Shown here: positions 9,579 to 17,562 of the stretch, one piece after another
Layout: the number at the start of each line of letters is the position of its first letter
How positions within the stretch are numbered: position 1 is the first letter of the stretch
From: Ampullimonas aquatilis
Lineage (GTDB): Bacteria > Pseudomonadota > Gammaproteobacteria > Burkholderiales > Burkholderiaceae_D
Reading direction: 5' to 3'
Assembly (NCBI RefSeq): GCF_049675895.1
Contig: NZ_CP183834.1
Span: forward strand, 434,001 to 498,000
DNA: 64,000 nucleotides
Notes under the pieces: generated by a model
What the model saw: the letters and a program-made list of their open reading frames with translations, nothing else
Told to the model about the DNA's origin: nothing
Databases searched by the model: none
Program-made: the position numbers and the translations under genes

Positions 9579-10322
9579 TTAATCGGACTGTTCAACCGGA
9601 TTATGGCCATCCATCACAAACACATAGCCGACACCCCAGACCGTCTTGATATGTTTGGGTTCGGCAGGATGATCTTCAATCAATTTGCGTAGCCGCATCA
9701 CCTGCACATCAATACTGCGATCCAGCGCATCATGGTCACGGCCATGCGCCAGCTCGATCAGCCGCTCTCGCCCCAATGGTCGTCCGGCATTGCAGACCAT
9801 GGCTTTCAACAGATTGAATTCCCCACTGCTCAGGGGGACGTTCTGTCCGGCTTTGTCGAGGGTGCGCAACGTCAGGTTGAGTTTGAAGGCGCCAAAGTGA
9901 ATCCACTCTTCACGGGTTTTGCTACCACCATGCAGGGTGATGTTTTGACGTCGCAATAACGCTTGAATACGTGCCACCAGTTCACGCGGTGTAAATGGTT
10001 TGGCCAGATAATCGTCAGCGCCCATTTCCAGACCGATGATGCGCTCCACCGGATCACCCTTGGCGGTGAGCATGATGATGGGAATGGTTTCACCAGCCGC
10101 CCGCAAGCGTCGGCAGATTGACAGACCGTCTTCTCCAGGCATCATCAAGTCCAGAATCAGCACATCAAAATGTTCCCGCGTCAGCAGGCGATCCAGTTGC
10201 GGCGCATCGGCAATGGTGCGCACCTGCATGCCCTGTTCAGTCAAATAACGTTGCAGCAGCGTGCGTAAATCAGCTTCGTCATCGAGTACCAGCACAGCAA
10301 TTGGCTTGTCAGTCGTATTCAT
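9579..10322 (-). CDS. ompR: OmpR-family response regulator
   Basis: DNA-binding response regulator of 247 residues. In the receiver domain the acidic pair is Asp14-Asp15, the phosphoacceptor is Asp58 (LILDLMMPG), and the conserved Thr86 and Lys108 are present. A winged-helix trans_reg_C domain follows (about 150-235) with the usual ending VWGVGYVF. It is first in an operon with the envZ-like kinase. It is likely autoregulated or controls the divergent Gly-rich secreted protein gene, because three related TGACATGGTTT-type sites occupy the shared upstream region. Length and motif spacing match OmpR of Burkholderiales. Confidence 0.92.
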   Translation of the reverse strand: MNTTDKPIAVLVLDDEADLRTLLQRYLTEQGMQVRTIADAPQLDRLLTREHFDVLILDLMMPGEDGLSICRRLRAAGETIPIIMLTAKGDPVERIIGLEMGADDYLAKPFTPRELVARIQALLRRQNITLHGGSKTREEWIHFGAFKLNLTLRTLDKAGQNVPLSSGEFNLLKAMVCNAGRPLGRERLIELAHGRDHDALDRSIDVQVMRLRKLIEDHPAEPKHIKTVWGVGYVFVMDGHNPVEQSD

Positions 10323-10408
10323 GGCGGGTTATCTGGTTGTCTGACGTCGGTTGAGTATGGGATGAATATGAATTGAGCGTCATCATAGCCTTGTTTGTTG
10401 GCAAGTGA

Positions 10409-10483
10409 TTTCAAACTATGTCATGCATATTGGCTTTGACATGGTTTGAAACAAATTGGCTGGCGAGTGACATGGTTTAACCA
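10409..10483. promoter_or_regulatory. Cluster of three related sites between ompR and the divergent gene (candidate operators)
   Basis: TGACATGGTTTGAAA lies at 10437-10451. A near-exact inverted copy (one mismatch in 15) lies at 10409-10423, and a third copy, TGACATGGTTTAA, at 10468-10480. The two direct copies begin 31 bp apart, about three helical turns. The third overlaps the palindrome TGGTTTAACCA (10473-10483). The 311-bp gene-free stretch 10323-10634 holds nothing else I recognise. Binding by OmpR is an inference from position. Confidence 0.5.
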
Positions 10484-10634
10484 TATCTGCTGCGTAAAGT
10501 GCTGCCCATGCCAGAGCGATTGATGAAATCGCCGCAGTCACAACGTGAATGTATTCACAAATTGTTGTGGCACTGGCAAGGCGTCATCACCCAATCTGCA
10601 ACGAACCTATCACCAACTTGAAAAGGCGTATCCA

Positions 10635-11168
10635 ATGAATTTTTCCAAACATAAAACACTGCTCACGGGTTTAACTCTGCTGACCATGTCTGCCATGTTG
10701 GTCAGTGCACCTGCTCACGCATTTCGTGGTCGTCTGGCTGGGCAAAATGCCGAGGGCGGTGGTTTTGCCGGACGGATCGCTGGTGGTCAAGGTTCCAACG
10801 GTGGTCGCTTTGTGCGCGGTCACGAAGCCACCACCGATGGTCAGGGCAATGGCCAGTTTGCGTCTGGCGGCGCTTATCAAGGAGCGAATGGTGGCAGCGG
10901 CGGCCGCGCCGGATTGACCACCCATTCAGCCGATGGCAGCGTCAACCACCAAAGTGGCATGCAGGCCAGTGGTGCCAATGGCAGCGTGCAAAGCCAGGGT
11001 GGTTTGACCAGGTCGGCTGATGGCACCGTCAATCAATCGCGCACCACCACGGCCACTGGCGTGAACGGCACAACCTATAACGGCAATACCAGCTATAGCA
11101 AGGACAGCGGCGTTGTTCATAGTGGTGGCTGTACCGATGCCAGTGGTGCGGCGGTTACCTGCAAATAA
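10635..11168 (+). CDS. Secreted Gly/Asn/Ser-rich repeat protein of unknown function
   Basis: 177 residues. A signal peptide of about 28 residues ends AHA-FRG, so the protein is exported. The mature part is strongly enriched in Gly, Asn, Ser and Thr, with loose repeats such as SADGSVN, GANGSVQ, SADGTVN and GVNGTTYNGN, and two Cys near the C-terminus (GGCTDASGAAVTC). I chose the ATG at 10635, which gives a clean signal peptide. An upstream extension in frame would bury it. I cannot assign a family. The composition suggests a surface or extracellular structural protein. It is divergent from ompR-envZ, which may control it. Confidence 0.7.
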   Translation: MNFSKHKTLLTGLTLLTMSAMLVSAPAHAFRGRLAGQNAEGGGFAGRIAGGQGSNGGRFVRGHEATTDGQGNGQFASGGAYQGANGGSGGRAGLTTHSADGSVNHQSGMQASGANGSVQSQGGLTRSADGTVNQSRTTTATGVNGTTYNGNTSYSKDSGVVHSGGCTDASGAAVTCK

Positions 11169-11239
11169 GTACTGGGTCTGGGTGATGGTTTGTGCCAGGC
11201 GAACTTTGAATATTGAATGGATCCTGAAGCGAGAACATC

Positions 11240-12145
11240 GTGGAACACAGCATACTCAACCATCCTTTGCCGTATTTTTTCCCTTTTCTGGTGCTGCTGG
11301 CCTTGTTGGAAGGGTTTTACCTCTTTCAGCGCAAGGGCACTTACGACTGGCGTGAAAGCCTGGCCTCAATGGGCGTGGCATTGGGGCAGCAATTGATCGG
11401 ACTGGCAACGCGTGGTGTCGTGGCGGGTGGTTTTATCTGGCTTTGGCAATATCGTCTGTGGACCATCCCACTCAATCAGGCTTGGGGTTGGGGGCTGCTG
11501 TTTTTAGGTGTTGAGTTCTGCTATTACTGGGAACACCGTTTGAGCCATACCGTCAACTGGTTTTGGGCATCACATTCAGTCCATCATTCACCCAATCATT
11601 ACAACCTGTCGATGGCTTATCGACTGGGGTGGACCGCCGGTATTTCGGGTGCGTCGATATTTTTTGTGCCACTGGTGTTGCTCGGACTACATCCGCTGGC
11701 CATCTTCAGTATGCTGGCGGTCAATCTGCTCTATCAATTCTGGCTGCATACCGAGTTGATTCCCAAACTGGGGCCACTGGAATGGGTGCTCAATACGCCA
11801 TCGCATCATCGGGTACATCATGCTTGCGATATCCAATATCTGGATCGTAACTACGGCGGTATCCTGATCATCTTTGATCGACTGTTCGACAGCTATGTCG
11901 AGGAAACAACGCCCTGTACTTATGGATTGGTTTATCCGCGTCATCATGTCAATCCCGTCAAGGTGGCCGTTGCAGGCTGGACCGAACTCTATCAGCAGAT
12001 ACACCTGCAAAAAGGCGTATGGCGCAAGCTACGCTTATTGTTTGCTGCACCTGGCTGGGGCGTACCCAGTAAGCTGGACAACCCGGCACATCACTTTGAT
12101 TTTGATGGTTTCATTCATTCCCTGCAGCGGTATCGTCATGAATGA
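11240..12145 (+). CDS. Membrane sterol desaturase / fatty-acid hydroxylase family protein
   Basis: Integral membrane non-haem di-iron enzyme, 301 residues. The His-box signature of the family is complete: HRLSH (about residue 106), HSVHH (about 116-120), and HHRVHH (about 193-198) with nearby NYGG. Several hydrophobic helices precede and separate the boxes. Members hydroxylate or desaturate lipid chains or sterols using O2; the substrate here is unknown. It starts with GTG at 11240, which needs no upstream extension. A small EF-hand protein follows on the same strand 54 bp later; cotranscription is possible but unproven. Confidence 0.85.
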   Translation: MEHSILNHPLPYFFPFLVLLALLEGFYLFQRKGTYDWRESLASMGVALGQQLIGLATRGVVAGGFIWLWQYRLWTIPLNQAWGWGLLFLGVEFCYYWEHRLSHTVNWFWASHSVHHSPNHYNLSMAYRLGWTAGISGASIFFVPLVLLGLHPLAIFSMLAVNLLYQFWLHTELIPKLGPLEWVLNTPSHHRVHHACDIQYLDRNYGGILIIFDRLFDSYVEETTPCTYGLVYPRHHVNPVKVAVAGWTELYQQIHLQKGVWRKLRLLFAAPGWGVPSKLDNPAHHFDFDGFIHSLQRYRHE

Positions 12146-12199
12146 AAAATGATTATAAATAATCAATAGTTTAATATTTAAAAAATGAAAGGATTCACC

Positions 12200-12502
12200 G
12201 TGAAAGCCATTTTTTTATTTATCGCCTTGCTGGTTTGCGTCACCCTTGCTTATGCCGATACGCAATCTGAACGCAGTAGTGAATTCATTCAGAAAGCGCA
12301 AGCCGAAATGATCAAGCGTTTTACTAAAGCCGATGCCAATGGGGACGGCATGCTCACCAAAGATGAAGCCAATGGCAATATGCCCAAGGTGTATAAAAAC
12401 TTTGACGTAATTGATACCGAGAAGAAGGGCTATGTCACCATTGAGCAGATTAAAAGTTATGCCGTGCAGCAGCTTGCTGTGCGACGTGGTGAAGGGTCAT
12501 GA
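12200..12502 (+). CDS. Small secreted EF-hand (calcium-binding) protein
   Basis: 100 residues. A signal peptide ends at YA-DTQ (about residue 20). One canonical EF-hand loop reads DANGDGMLTKDE (about residues 47-58), followed by a second helix-loop-helix with a weaker loop, DTEKKGYVTIEQ. Single or paired EF-hand periplasmic proteins of this size are common in Proteobacteria, with unknown partners. I place the start at GTG 12200 because AAAGGA lies 6 nt upstream. The earlier ATG at 12185 would sit before this ribosome site. No specific function can be claimed. Confidence 0.75.
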   Translation: MKAIFLFIALLVCVTLAYADTQSERSSEFIQKAQAEMIKRFTKADANGDGMLTKDEANGNMPKVYKNFDVIDTEKKGYVTIEQIKSYAVQQLAVRRGEGS

Positions 12503-12582
12503 TTGCTTGTTTATTTTATTTACGGTTGGGCTGAGAGCGCACCAGGCATGATTTTCGACCGATGACAGTAAGAAGCAGATCA

Positions 12583-13488
12583 CTAGGTCAGTTTGGCGGC
12601 TTCGGCCAAAATCCAATCTCGTACGGTACCGGCATGAGGGCTGATGAATTGATTGCGGCTTAACAGCCAAAAAGCATATTGATTGGTCGTGGGGGCAAGC
12701 TGGCTGGCAATGACCAACTTGCCTTGGTTAATGAGTGGGCGAATGAGTTCAAGTCGACCCAAGGCCACACCGTGGCCAGCCAGCGCCGCCTGGATGACCT
12801 GATCATATTGATTAAAACGCAAAATTCCTGTGGGTTTGACCTTGCTCATCCCTGCCGTGGCCAGCCATGGCGACCAATGCAGCCAGGTGCGGCCTGGGTC
12901 GTCATATTCCAGTAAAACCTGTTTGCTGAGTTGATCACGTTTTTCAATGGCACTTACCATGAGGGACGGATGTGCCACTGGTGCGAGTGTTTCACCAAAT
13001 AAATGAATTGCCCCTTTGGGTGCAGCACTGGCTTTGCAATAACGGATGGCCAGGTCGATATTTTCGCGTTCGATATTGATTAAGCGGTTGCTCGTGGCAA
13101 CTCGCACATCCACCCTGGGATAGGCCAATTGAAAATTGCCCAGCCAGGGCAAAATCCAGAGTGCAGTGACGCCAATGCTGGCTGTGATGGTGACGGCCTG
13201 CTGTGTTTTACTGGTATCCAATGAAGTGACTAGTTCAGTCAGCTGTTCCATGAAGATGTCGGCGCCGGCAAACAGACGCTTGCCTTCATTCGTCAATTCA
13301 ATACTGCGATGGCCTCGCACAAAGAGCGCATAACCCAGCACTTCTTCCAGGGTACGAATTTGACGGCTCACTGCTGATTGCGTCAGACATAGTTCTTCGG
13401 CCGCAAGCGTGATACTCATCTGCCGACCTGCAGCAACAAAGCTGCGCAGCAAATCCAATGGCGGTAGATCAAGGAGGCGTGATGACAT
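12583..13488 (-). CDS. LysR-family transcriptional regulator (GcvA-like)
   Basis: 301 residues. An N-terminal winged helix (about 8-67, LRSFVAAGRQMSITLAAEELCLTQ pattern) is followed by a type 2 periplasmic-binding-like effector domain (about 95-295). Sequence style resembles the GcvA/AmpR branch. It is divergent from the CmcJ-like gene at 13736, and the intergenic region holds a perfect T-N11-A inverted repeat at 13580-13604. It therefore probably controls that operon in response to a small molecule. The effector is unknown. Confidence 0.88.
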   Translation of the reverse strand: MSSRLLDLPPLDLLRSFVAAGRQMSITLAAEELCLTQSAVSRQIRTLEEVLGYALFVRGHRSIELTNEGKRLFAGADIFMEQLTELVTSLDTSKTQQAVTITASIGVTALWILPWLGNFQLAYPRVDVRVATSNRLINIERENIDLAIRYCKASAAPKGAIHLFGETLAPVAHPSLMVSAIEKRDQLSKQVLLEYDDPGRTWLHWSPWLATAGMSKVKPTGILRFNQYDQVIQAALAGHGVALGRLELIRPLINQGKLVIASQLAPTTNQYAFWLLSRNQFISPHAGTVRDWILAEAAKLT

Positions 13489-13579
13489 GCTTTTTTGATA
13501 TGTGAGATAAATTTAAATAAGTCATTGAATATCAGTATGTCTGAAGATAATAGATTTATCAATCGACTTGATTTTGTAT

Positions 13580-13604
13580 TTCACATGCGAAAATGGAATG
13601 TGAA
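13580..13604. promoter_or_regulatory. Candidate LysR operator (T-N11-A inverted repeat)
   Basis: TTCACAT and its exact reverse complement ATGTGAA are separated by 11 nt, the classical LysR-type box. It lies 92 bp from the LysR start and 132 bp from the divergent oxidoreductase start. Confidence 0.6.
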
Positions 13605-13735
13605 TGTGCGTTTTTATTGATTGAGTAACAGTCAAACATCCGCTTCAATGTGGTTAACGAGCTGGTGATGGCATTGTGAAAATGCCATGGCAAGACGGAT
13701 CACTGCTCGTATCGTCATTATTGAATGGAGGTCTT

Positions 13736-14677
13736 ATGTCATCGACAACAACTGATTCAGCGCTACATCATCAACCGCCCAGAATTCGTCAGGCATGGCC
13801 AATCATGCCGAAGACCCATATCAGACGGGTTGGTTCTACAACGGCTGAACCTGCTTTTGTCAAAGCTCAACTGGATTATTTGCTGCCCATGAATGAACGA
13901 CCATTCAACTTCATGTATCAACCACCCAATCAGGGTGCGTGGCATAACTGTGCATATGAGTCGCGCCAGGTGATGATTGGCGATGCTCGCACCAACGCCA
14001 GCAACTTATCGATTGATCGAGAAGGCTTTGAGCTTTGGCATGCCAAAACAGCGGTACGGGATTTTTATGATCAGGATGAAGTCGTCAATATTTATTACCC
14101 GGAAATTGCCGAGATTGCCCGCTATATCACAGGAGCCAGCCGTGCCTATGTGTTTGATCATCTGGTCCGTAAACGCGAAGCAGGGCGCCCTCCCATGAAT
14201 TTTGGCCGCCGACTGGATGGCCAAAATCCCGGAACGGCGGGGCGAGTGCATAACGATTATTCGGCCAAGTCGGGTCAGGAGCGACTGGGCATGGTGCTGC
14301 AATCAGCCGAGCAGGTGACGGAGGTCAAACGTTTCAGTATCATCAATCTGTGGCGCGCCATCAAGCATCCGGTGCTCGATACGCCGCTGGCCGTGTGTGA
14401 TGCACGTAGTGTTGCCCAGGCCAATCTGGTGGCCAGTGACATCATTTATCCTTCACGTCGTGGTGAAATTTATCTGGCCAACTATCATCCCAATCATCAA
14501 TGGTCTTATTTTTCAGCCATGACTCGCGATGAGATTCTGGTTTTCAAACAATTTGATTCAAGAGAAAACGGGGTTGCCCGTTTTACGCCCCATGCCGCAT
14601 TTGACCATCCCGATATGCCGATTGATGCGCCGCTGCGGGAAAGCATTGAAATTCGCTGTTTACTGGTGCATGAATAG
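13736..14677 (+). CDS. CmcJ/NvfI (AsaB-like) family oxidoreductase
   Basis: Soluble protein of 313 residues resembling the CmcJ/AsaB family, otherwise known from cephamycin and fungal natural-product pathways. Visible family features include RDFYDQDEVVNIYYPEIAE, the HNDYS motif (HxD, a putative iron-binding pair, about residue 180), FSIINLWRAI, and the late YHPNHQWSYF...FKQFDS region. Such enzymes act as hydroxylases, desaturases or oxidoreductases; the substrate here is unknown. I start at ATG 13736, where GGAGG sits 4 nt upstream; an upstream in-frame start adds 20 poorly conserved residues. It is first in an apparent three-gene operon and divergent from a LysR regulator. Confidence 0.75.
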   Translation: MSSTTTDSALHHQPPRIRQAWPIMPKTHIRRVGSTTAEPAFVKAQLDYLLPMNERPFNFMYQPPNQGAWHNCAYESRQVMIGDARTNASNLSIDREGFELWHAKTAVRDFYDQDEVVNIYYPEIAEIARYITGASRAYVFDHLVRKREAGRPPMNFGRRLDGQNPGTAGRVHNDYSAKSGQERLGMVLQSAEQVTEVKRFSIINLWRAIKHPVLDTPLAVCDARSVAQANLVASDIIYPSRRGEIYLANYHPNHQWSYFSAMTRDEILVFKQFDSRENGVARFTPHAAFDHPDMPIDAPLRESIEIRCLLVHE

Positions 14678-14742
14678 GCCGGTCAATTGAGTACCGTTTA
14701 TTGCATACTGCATTCACTCAAAAAGCTGACAAGGAATTCATT

Positions 14743-15399
14743 TTGAAAACTGAATCCATACAAAACGATCACCCCATGGCCGAGCTGGATTTCTGGTTTG
14801 ATTTTGCCAGCAACTATAGTTATCTCAGTGTGATGCGCATCACCACATTGGCGGCACAAGCCAGAGTCAAGGTACGCTGGCGGCCGTTTTTGCTTGGCCC
14901 GATCTTCCAGGCACAAGGTTGGGATAACTCTCCCTTTGTTTTGCAAAAGGCCAAGGGTTTATATGTGCAGCAGGATATGGTGCGGCAGTGTCATCAATAT
15001 GGTCTGCCCTGGCAAACGCCATCGGTCTTTCCGCGTCTGTCGGTGCTGCCTGCACGAATCGCTTTGCTCGCCGCTGACTTGCCTTGGATGAGTGACTTCT
15101 GCCAACAGGTCATGCTGTACAACTTTGGCCTGGATCGTGATATGGCCGATCCACTGACGATGCGAGAAATCCTGCAGCAGCTTGGGCAAGATGATGTCGG
15201 GATTCTGGCACAGGCACAGAGTGCCTCAATAAAACAGGCTTTGTGTGTGCAGACTGATCGTGCCATGGCGCTTAATATCTTTGGTGCGCCGACCATGATG
15301 GTGGGCGATGCCATGTTCTGGGGCAATGATCGGCTGGAAGATGCCTTGGCTTTTGCCAGGGAAGGCCAGCAGGTGAAAAAACGGATTAACCATATTTAA
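14743..15399 (+). CDS. DsbA-fold 2-hydroxychromene-2-carboxylate isomerase family protein
   Basis: 218 residues with the thioredoxin-like kappa-class GST/HCCA isomerase fold. The characteristic start is ELDFWFDFASNYSYLS, with Ser in place of a redox CxxC. It has a helical insertion and the C-terminal FGAPTMMVGDAMFWGNDRLEDAL motif. Family members isomerise aromatic ring-cleavage intermediates or conjugate glutathione. I choose TTG 14743, which has AAGGA 7 nt upstream; ATG 14776 is an alternative. It is second gene of the LysR-linked operon, 65 bp after the CmcJ-like gene. It probably acts on the product of that enzyme, which is inference. Confidence 0.8.
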   Translation: MKTESIQNDHPMAELDFWFDFASNYSYLSVMRITTLAAQARVKVRWRPFLLGPIFQAQGWDNSPFVLQKAKGLYVQQDMVRQCHQYGLPWQTPSVFPRLSVLPARIALLAADLPWMSDFCQQVMLYNFGLDRDMADPLTMREILQQLGQDDVGILAQAQSASIKQALCVQTDRAMALNIFGAPTMMVGDAMFWGNDRLEDALAFAREGQQVKKRINHI

Positions 15400-15426
15400 A
15401 AATTCAATATCTGGTAAGGAATTAAA

Positions 15427-15858
15427 ATGTCCACTCTTCGTCTGGCTTATGACAGGTTGTGCCCTGAGCTCACGCAAACGCTGCGCAGCATGGTCACGCA
15501 ACTGGAACAGAGCAGTCTTGGCGTACCGCTGATTGAGCTGATTTATCAGCGCGTCTCGCAAATCAATGGCTGCGCTTTTTGCCTGGATAAACATAGCCGT
15601 GTTTTACGTAGCCATGGGGAAACCAATCAACGGTTGGATACCCTGGCTGCATGGCGCGATAGTCGGCATTTTGAAGCACGTGAAAAAGCAGCGTTGGCCT
15701 GGGCGGAAGCCATCACTCACGTTGCAGTGAGTCATCCTGCCGATGCGATTTATTTGCCATTAAAAGAGCACTTCACCGAAGTTGCAATCACTGAGCTGAC
15801 CTTTGCCATTGTGACCATGAATGCGCTTAATCGTCTGGTGATCAGTTTGGGGCGCTAG
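15427..15858 (+). CDS. Carboxymuconolactone decarboxylase / AhpD-like family protein
   Basis: Small helical protein of 143 residues. It carries the AhpD-type redox motif CAFCLDKHS (Cys pair at about residues 47 and 50), where the second Cys and the following His are typical of alkylhydroperoxidase-like members. AAGGA precedes the ATG by 6 nt. It is last gene of the operon with the CmcJ-like and isomerase genes (27 bp gap). It could protect the pathway from peroxides or act as a lactone decarboxylase; the CxxC favours the first. It converges on a cupin gene. Confidence 0.85.
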   Translation: MSTLRLAYDRLCPELTQTLRSMVTQLEQSSLGVPLIELIYQRVSQINGCAFCLDKHSRVLRSHGETNQRLDTLAAWRDSRHFEAREKAALAWAEAITHVAVSHPADAIYLPLKEHFTEVAITELTFAIVTMNALNRLVISLGR

Positions 15859-15870
15859 AGGCCGAAAAGT

Positions 15871-15952
15871 CTGAATTTATGGGAGTATCAATCCATTTTA
15901 TGCCATCAAGTGCATAAAATGGATTTCTCTAAAAATACCATATGAGAGTATT
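15871..15952 (-). repeat. 82-bp MITE-like intergenic element, copy 2 (with internal hairpin)
   Basis: The core AGTGCATAAA starts 43 nt before the right end AGTATT, the same spacing as four other copies. Outer ends are degenerate. It overlaps the last base of the cupin stop codon. It contains a perfect 13-bp inverted repeat (see the terminator entry). Confidence 0.5.
15891..15924. terminator. Hairpin between convergent AhpD-like and cupin genes
   Basis: ATCCATTTTATGC (15891-15903) pairs perfectly with 15912-15924 over an 8-nt loop. TTTCTCT follows on the plus strand. It probably serves the AhpD-like gene and perhaps the convergent cupin gene. It lies inside a copy of the dispersed 82-bp element. 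Confidence 0.6.
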
Positions 15953-16383
15953 TAGAGTTTATCAATCCACGGGGTGGGTGTAGGTACCGCACAGACCGGT
16001 TCTACATCAATCGTATTGAAGTCGGCCGGACCCACAATTTCCAGGTATTCCATATCCGGTGAATAATCAAACAGATAGTGGCGCACGCCGGGCCGTTGAT
16101 GTACACAGTCACCTGCACTGACCAGTGTTTCCTGATCTTCATACATGAACTTGGCCCAGCCGCGCAGCATGATCACAATATGAAACTCTGCCTCGTGACG
16201 GTGCCAGCCAGTGCCGCGCTCTGGTGCGTTATGCGCAACGACGAGTTGTGCGAGCACTTTGCCATTGGTGGCATCGGCGATACCCAGATCGCGATAAAGA
16301 AAAAAGTCGCGCAGGCCGTCACCGCGAAAGCGGTTGTCAGTTGGTTTGACGTGTGAGAACTTGGGTTGCGTACGGTCCAGCAT
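15952..16383 (-). CDS. Cupin-domain protein
   Basis: 143 residues with one cupin beta-barrel. Metal-binding motif 1 appears as GWHRHEAEFHIVIMLRGWAKF (about residues 59-79) and motif 2 as PGVRHYLFDYSPDMEYLE (about 98-115). The first motif keeps two His and one Glu for metal binding. I start at ATG 16383 because AAGGAG lies 7 nt upstream; the longer frame starting at 16419 would place that site inside the gene. Function could be a dioxygenase, isomerase or sensor. It is convergent with, and so possibly functionally linked to, the LysR-CmcJ-isomerase-AhpD cluster. Confidence 0.8.
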   Translation of the reverse strand: MLDRTQPKFSHVKPTDNRFRGDGLRDFFLYRDLGIADATNGKVLAQLVVAHNAPERGTGWHRHEAEFHIVIMLRGWAKFMYEDQETLVSAGDCVHQRPGVRHYLFDYSPDMEYLEIVGPADFNTIDVEPVCAVPTPTPWIDKL

Positions 16384-16619
16384 GAGAAACTCCTTCACTG
16401 AGCGAGAGATAGGACTCATCGTTCAGCATAAACCGTACCTTGCCACATGCCGCATTTTTGAGCATTAAGCAGTACTATGCATTTTCTTGTGCTGATTGAT
16501 AAAGGTCATGCATATTTGAATTTTCAAGATTGTCACCAAATTATTTTGAATGATTTCATTGAGTCACCATGTGTCAAAAAATTGTTCCCGTCTTGTTTAA
16601 TTTTGCCGTTTTTTCAATC

Positions 16620-17198
16620 TCACAATTTCCCAAGAACCTTGTCCAGCAAGGCTTTCACGTCAGTTGGTGTGGGTTGCGGTGAACTGCTTGGCATTGCGAT
16701 GCGCAGTTCCACCATCCATTTGCCTTTGTAGCCAGCGCAACTGAATTCATTCAACGTGCCATCGGGTTTACCGCGCAGATTGGTGGCATTGCTGACCACC
16801 GTATGGCAAATGCTGTTGCCGATGATCATTTTTTTCTGGCTCACCACGCGATTGTCGGTATCGTTGGCCTGATCATATTGGCTTTTCAACTCTTTTTCGG
16901 TGATGTCGCGTGGCCCGCTGATGAGAATCAACTCAAAACGCTCGCGGCCTTCCTTGCCTTGCGCGACATCGCAGCCTTGCATCACTGCGTCAAACCCTAA
17001 ATCGGTATCGGCCTTGGGCAGTTTTTGCGGAGGATTGTGATTGAGCTTGTCCGTGAGTTTAAAGTTGGTCGCGGCCAAATCATCGGCCGTGACCAAGCTG
17101 CAAACATTCAGATCAGCCGCATGAAGACTGGGTATCAAGCCCAACAGGGCAATCGTTGCCAGAAATTGGCTGCGGTTGATCGAACGTAGTGATGGCAT
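16620..17198 (-). CDS. Secreted hypothetical protein
   Basis: 192 residues. A signal peptide ends LHA-ADL (about residue 28), so the mature protein is periplasmic or secreted. It contains several Cys (in VCSLVTADDL, QGCDVA, SICHTV and FSCAGYKG), which may form disulphides, and a CSLVTADDLAA start seen in some small lipoprotein-like families. The start is ATG 17198, with AAGGA 7 nt upstream. I do not recognise a family. The 236-bp stretch between it and the cupin start shows nothing clear. Confidence 0.65.
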   Translation of the reverse strand: MPSLRSINRSQFLATIALLGLIPSLHAADLNVCSLVTADDLAATNFKLTDKLNHNPPQKLPKADTDLGFDAVMQGCDVAQGKEGRERFELILISGPRDITEKELKSQYDQANDTDNRVVSQKKMIIGNSICHTVVSNATNLRGKPDGTLNEFSCAGYKGKWMVELRIAMPSSSPQPTPTDVKALLDKVLGKL

Positions 17199-17274
17199 GA
17201 TCTGTTCCTTGTCCAGAAATCGTTGAGCCAAAGATTACTGCAAAAACGTTTCAAGACAAAGAATTAAAAAATGA

Positions 17275-17552
17275 TTTGAACCGCCAAGACGCCAAGGACG
17301 CGCAAGAGAAAACGAAATCTTTTTCACCACAAAGACACGAAGAAACACAAAGCACACCAAGAAAACCATGAGACTAAAACCGGCGCTCACTACGCAGTCC
17401 GGGGATAGCGCATTATTCTATATTCCTACTTTTTTCCGGCGACAAAACAGCGCTGCGCTAGCAAGGTTCTTCTTTGAATCCTTTGTGTCTTTGTGGTCAA
17501 TGCCTTTGACCTCAAGGTTTCCTTGGCGCACTTGGCGTCTTGGCGGTTCAAA
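17275..17552. repeat. Long nested palindromic repeat (type A)
   Basis: The outer arms are a perfect 22-bp inverted repeat (17275-17296 and 17531-17552, starting TTTGAACCGCCAAG). Nested inside is a perfect 13-bp inverted repeat, ACCACAAAGACAC (17326-17338), with its complement at 17485-17497. It fills the 364-bp gene-free gap between the secreted protein and the CobW-C gene. The CCAAGACGCCAAG and CACAAAGACAC words are the style of non-coding repeats scattered in many environmental Proteobacteria. No ORF or transposase is present. Confidence 0.8.
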
Positions 17553-17562
17553 CAACAATTAT

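Noticed and set aside
16477..16731. 84-codon plus-strand ORF between cupin and secreted protein
   Set aside because: It runs antisense into the secreted protein gene, has no ribosome site and no recognisable domain.
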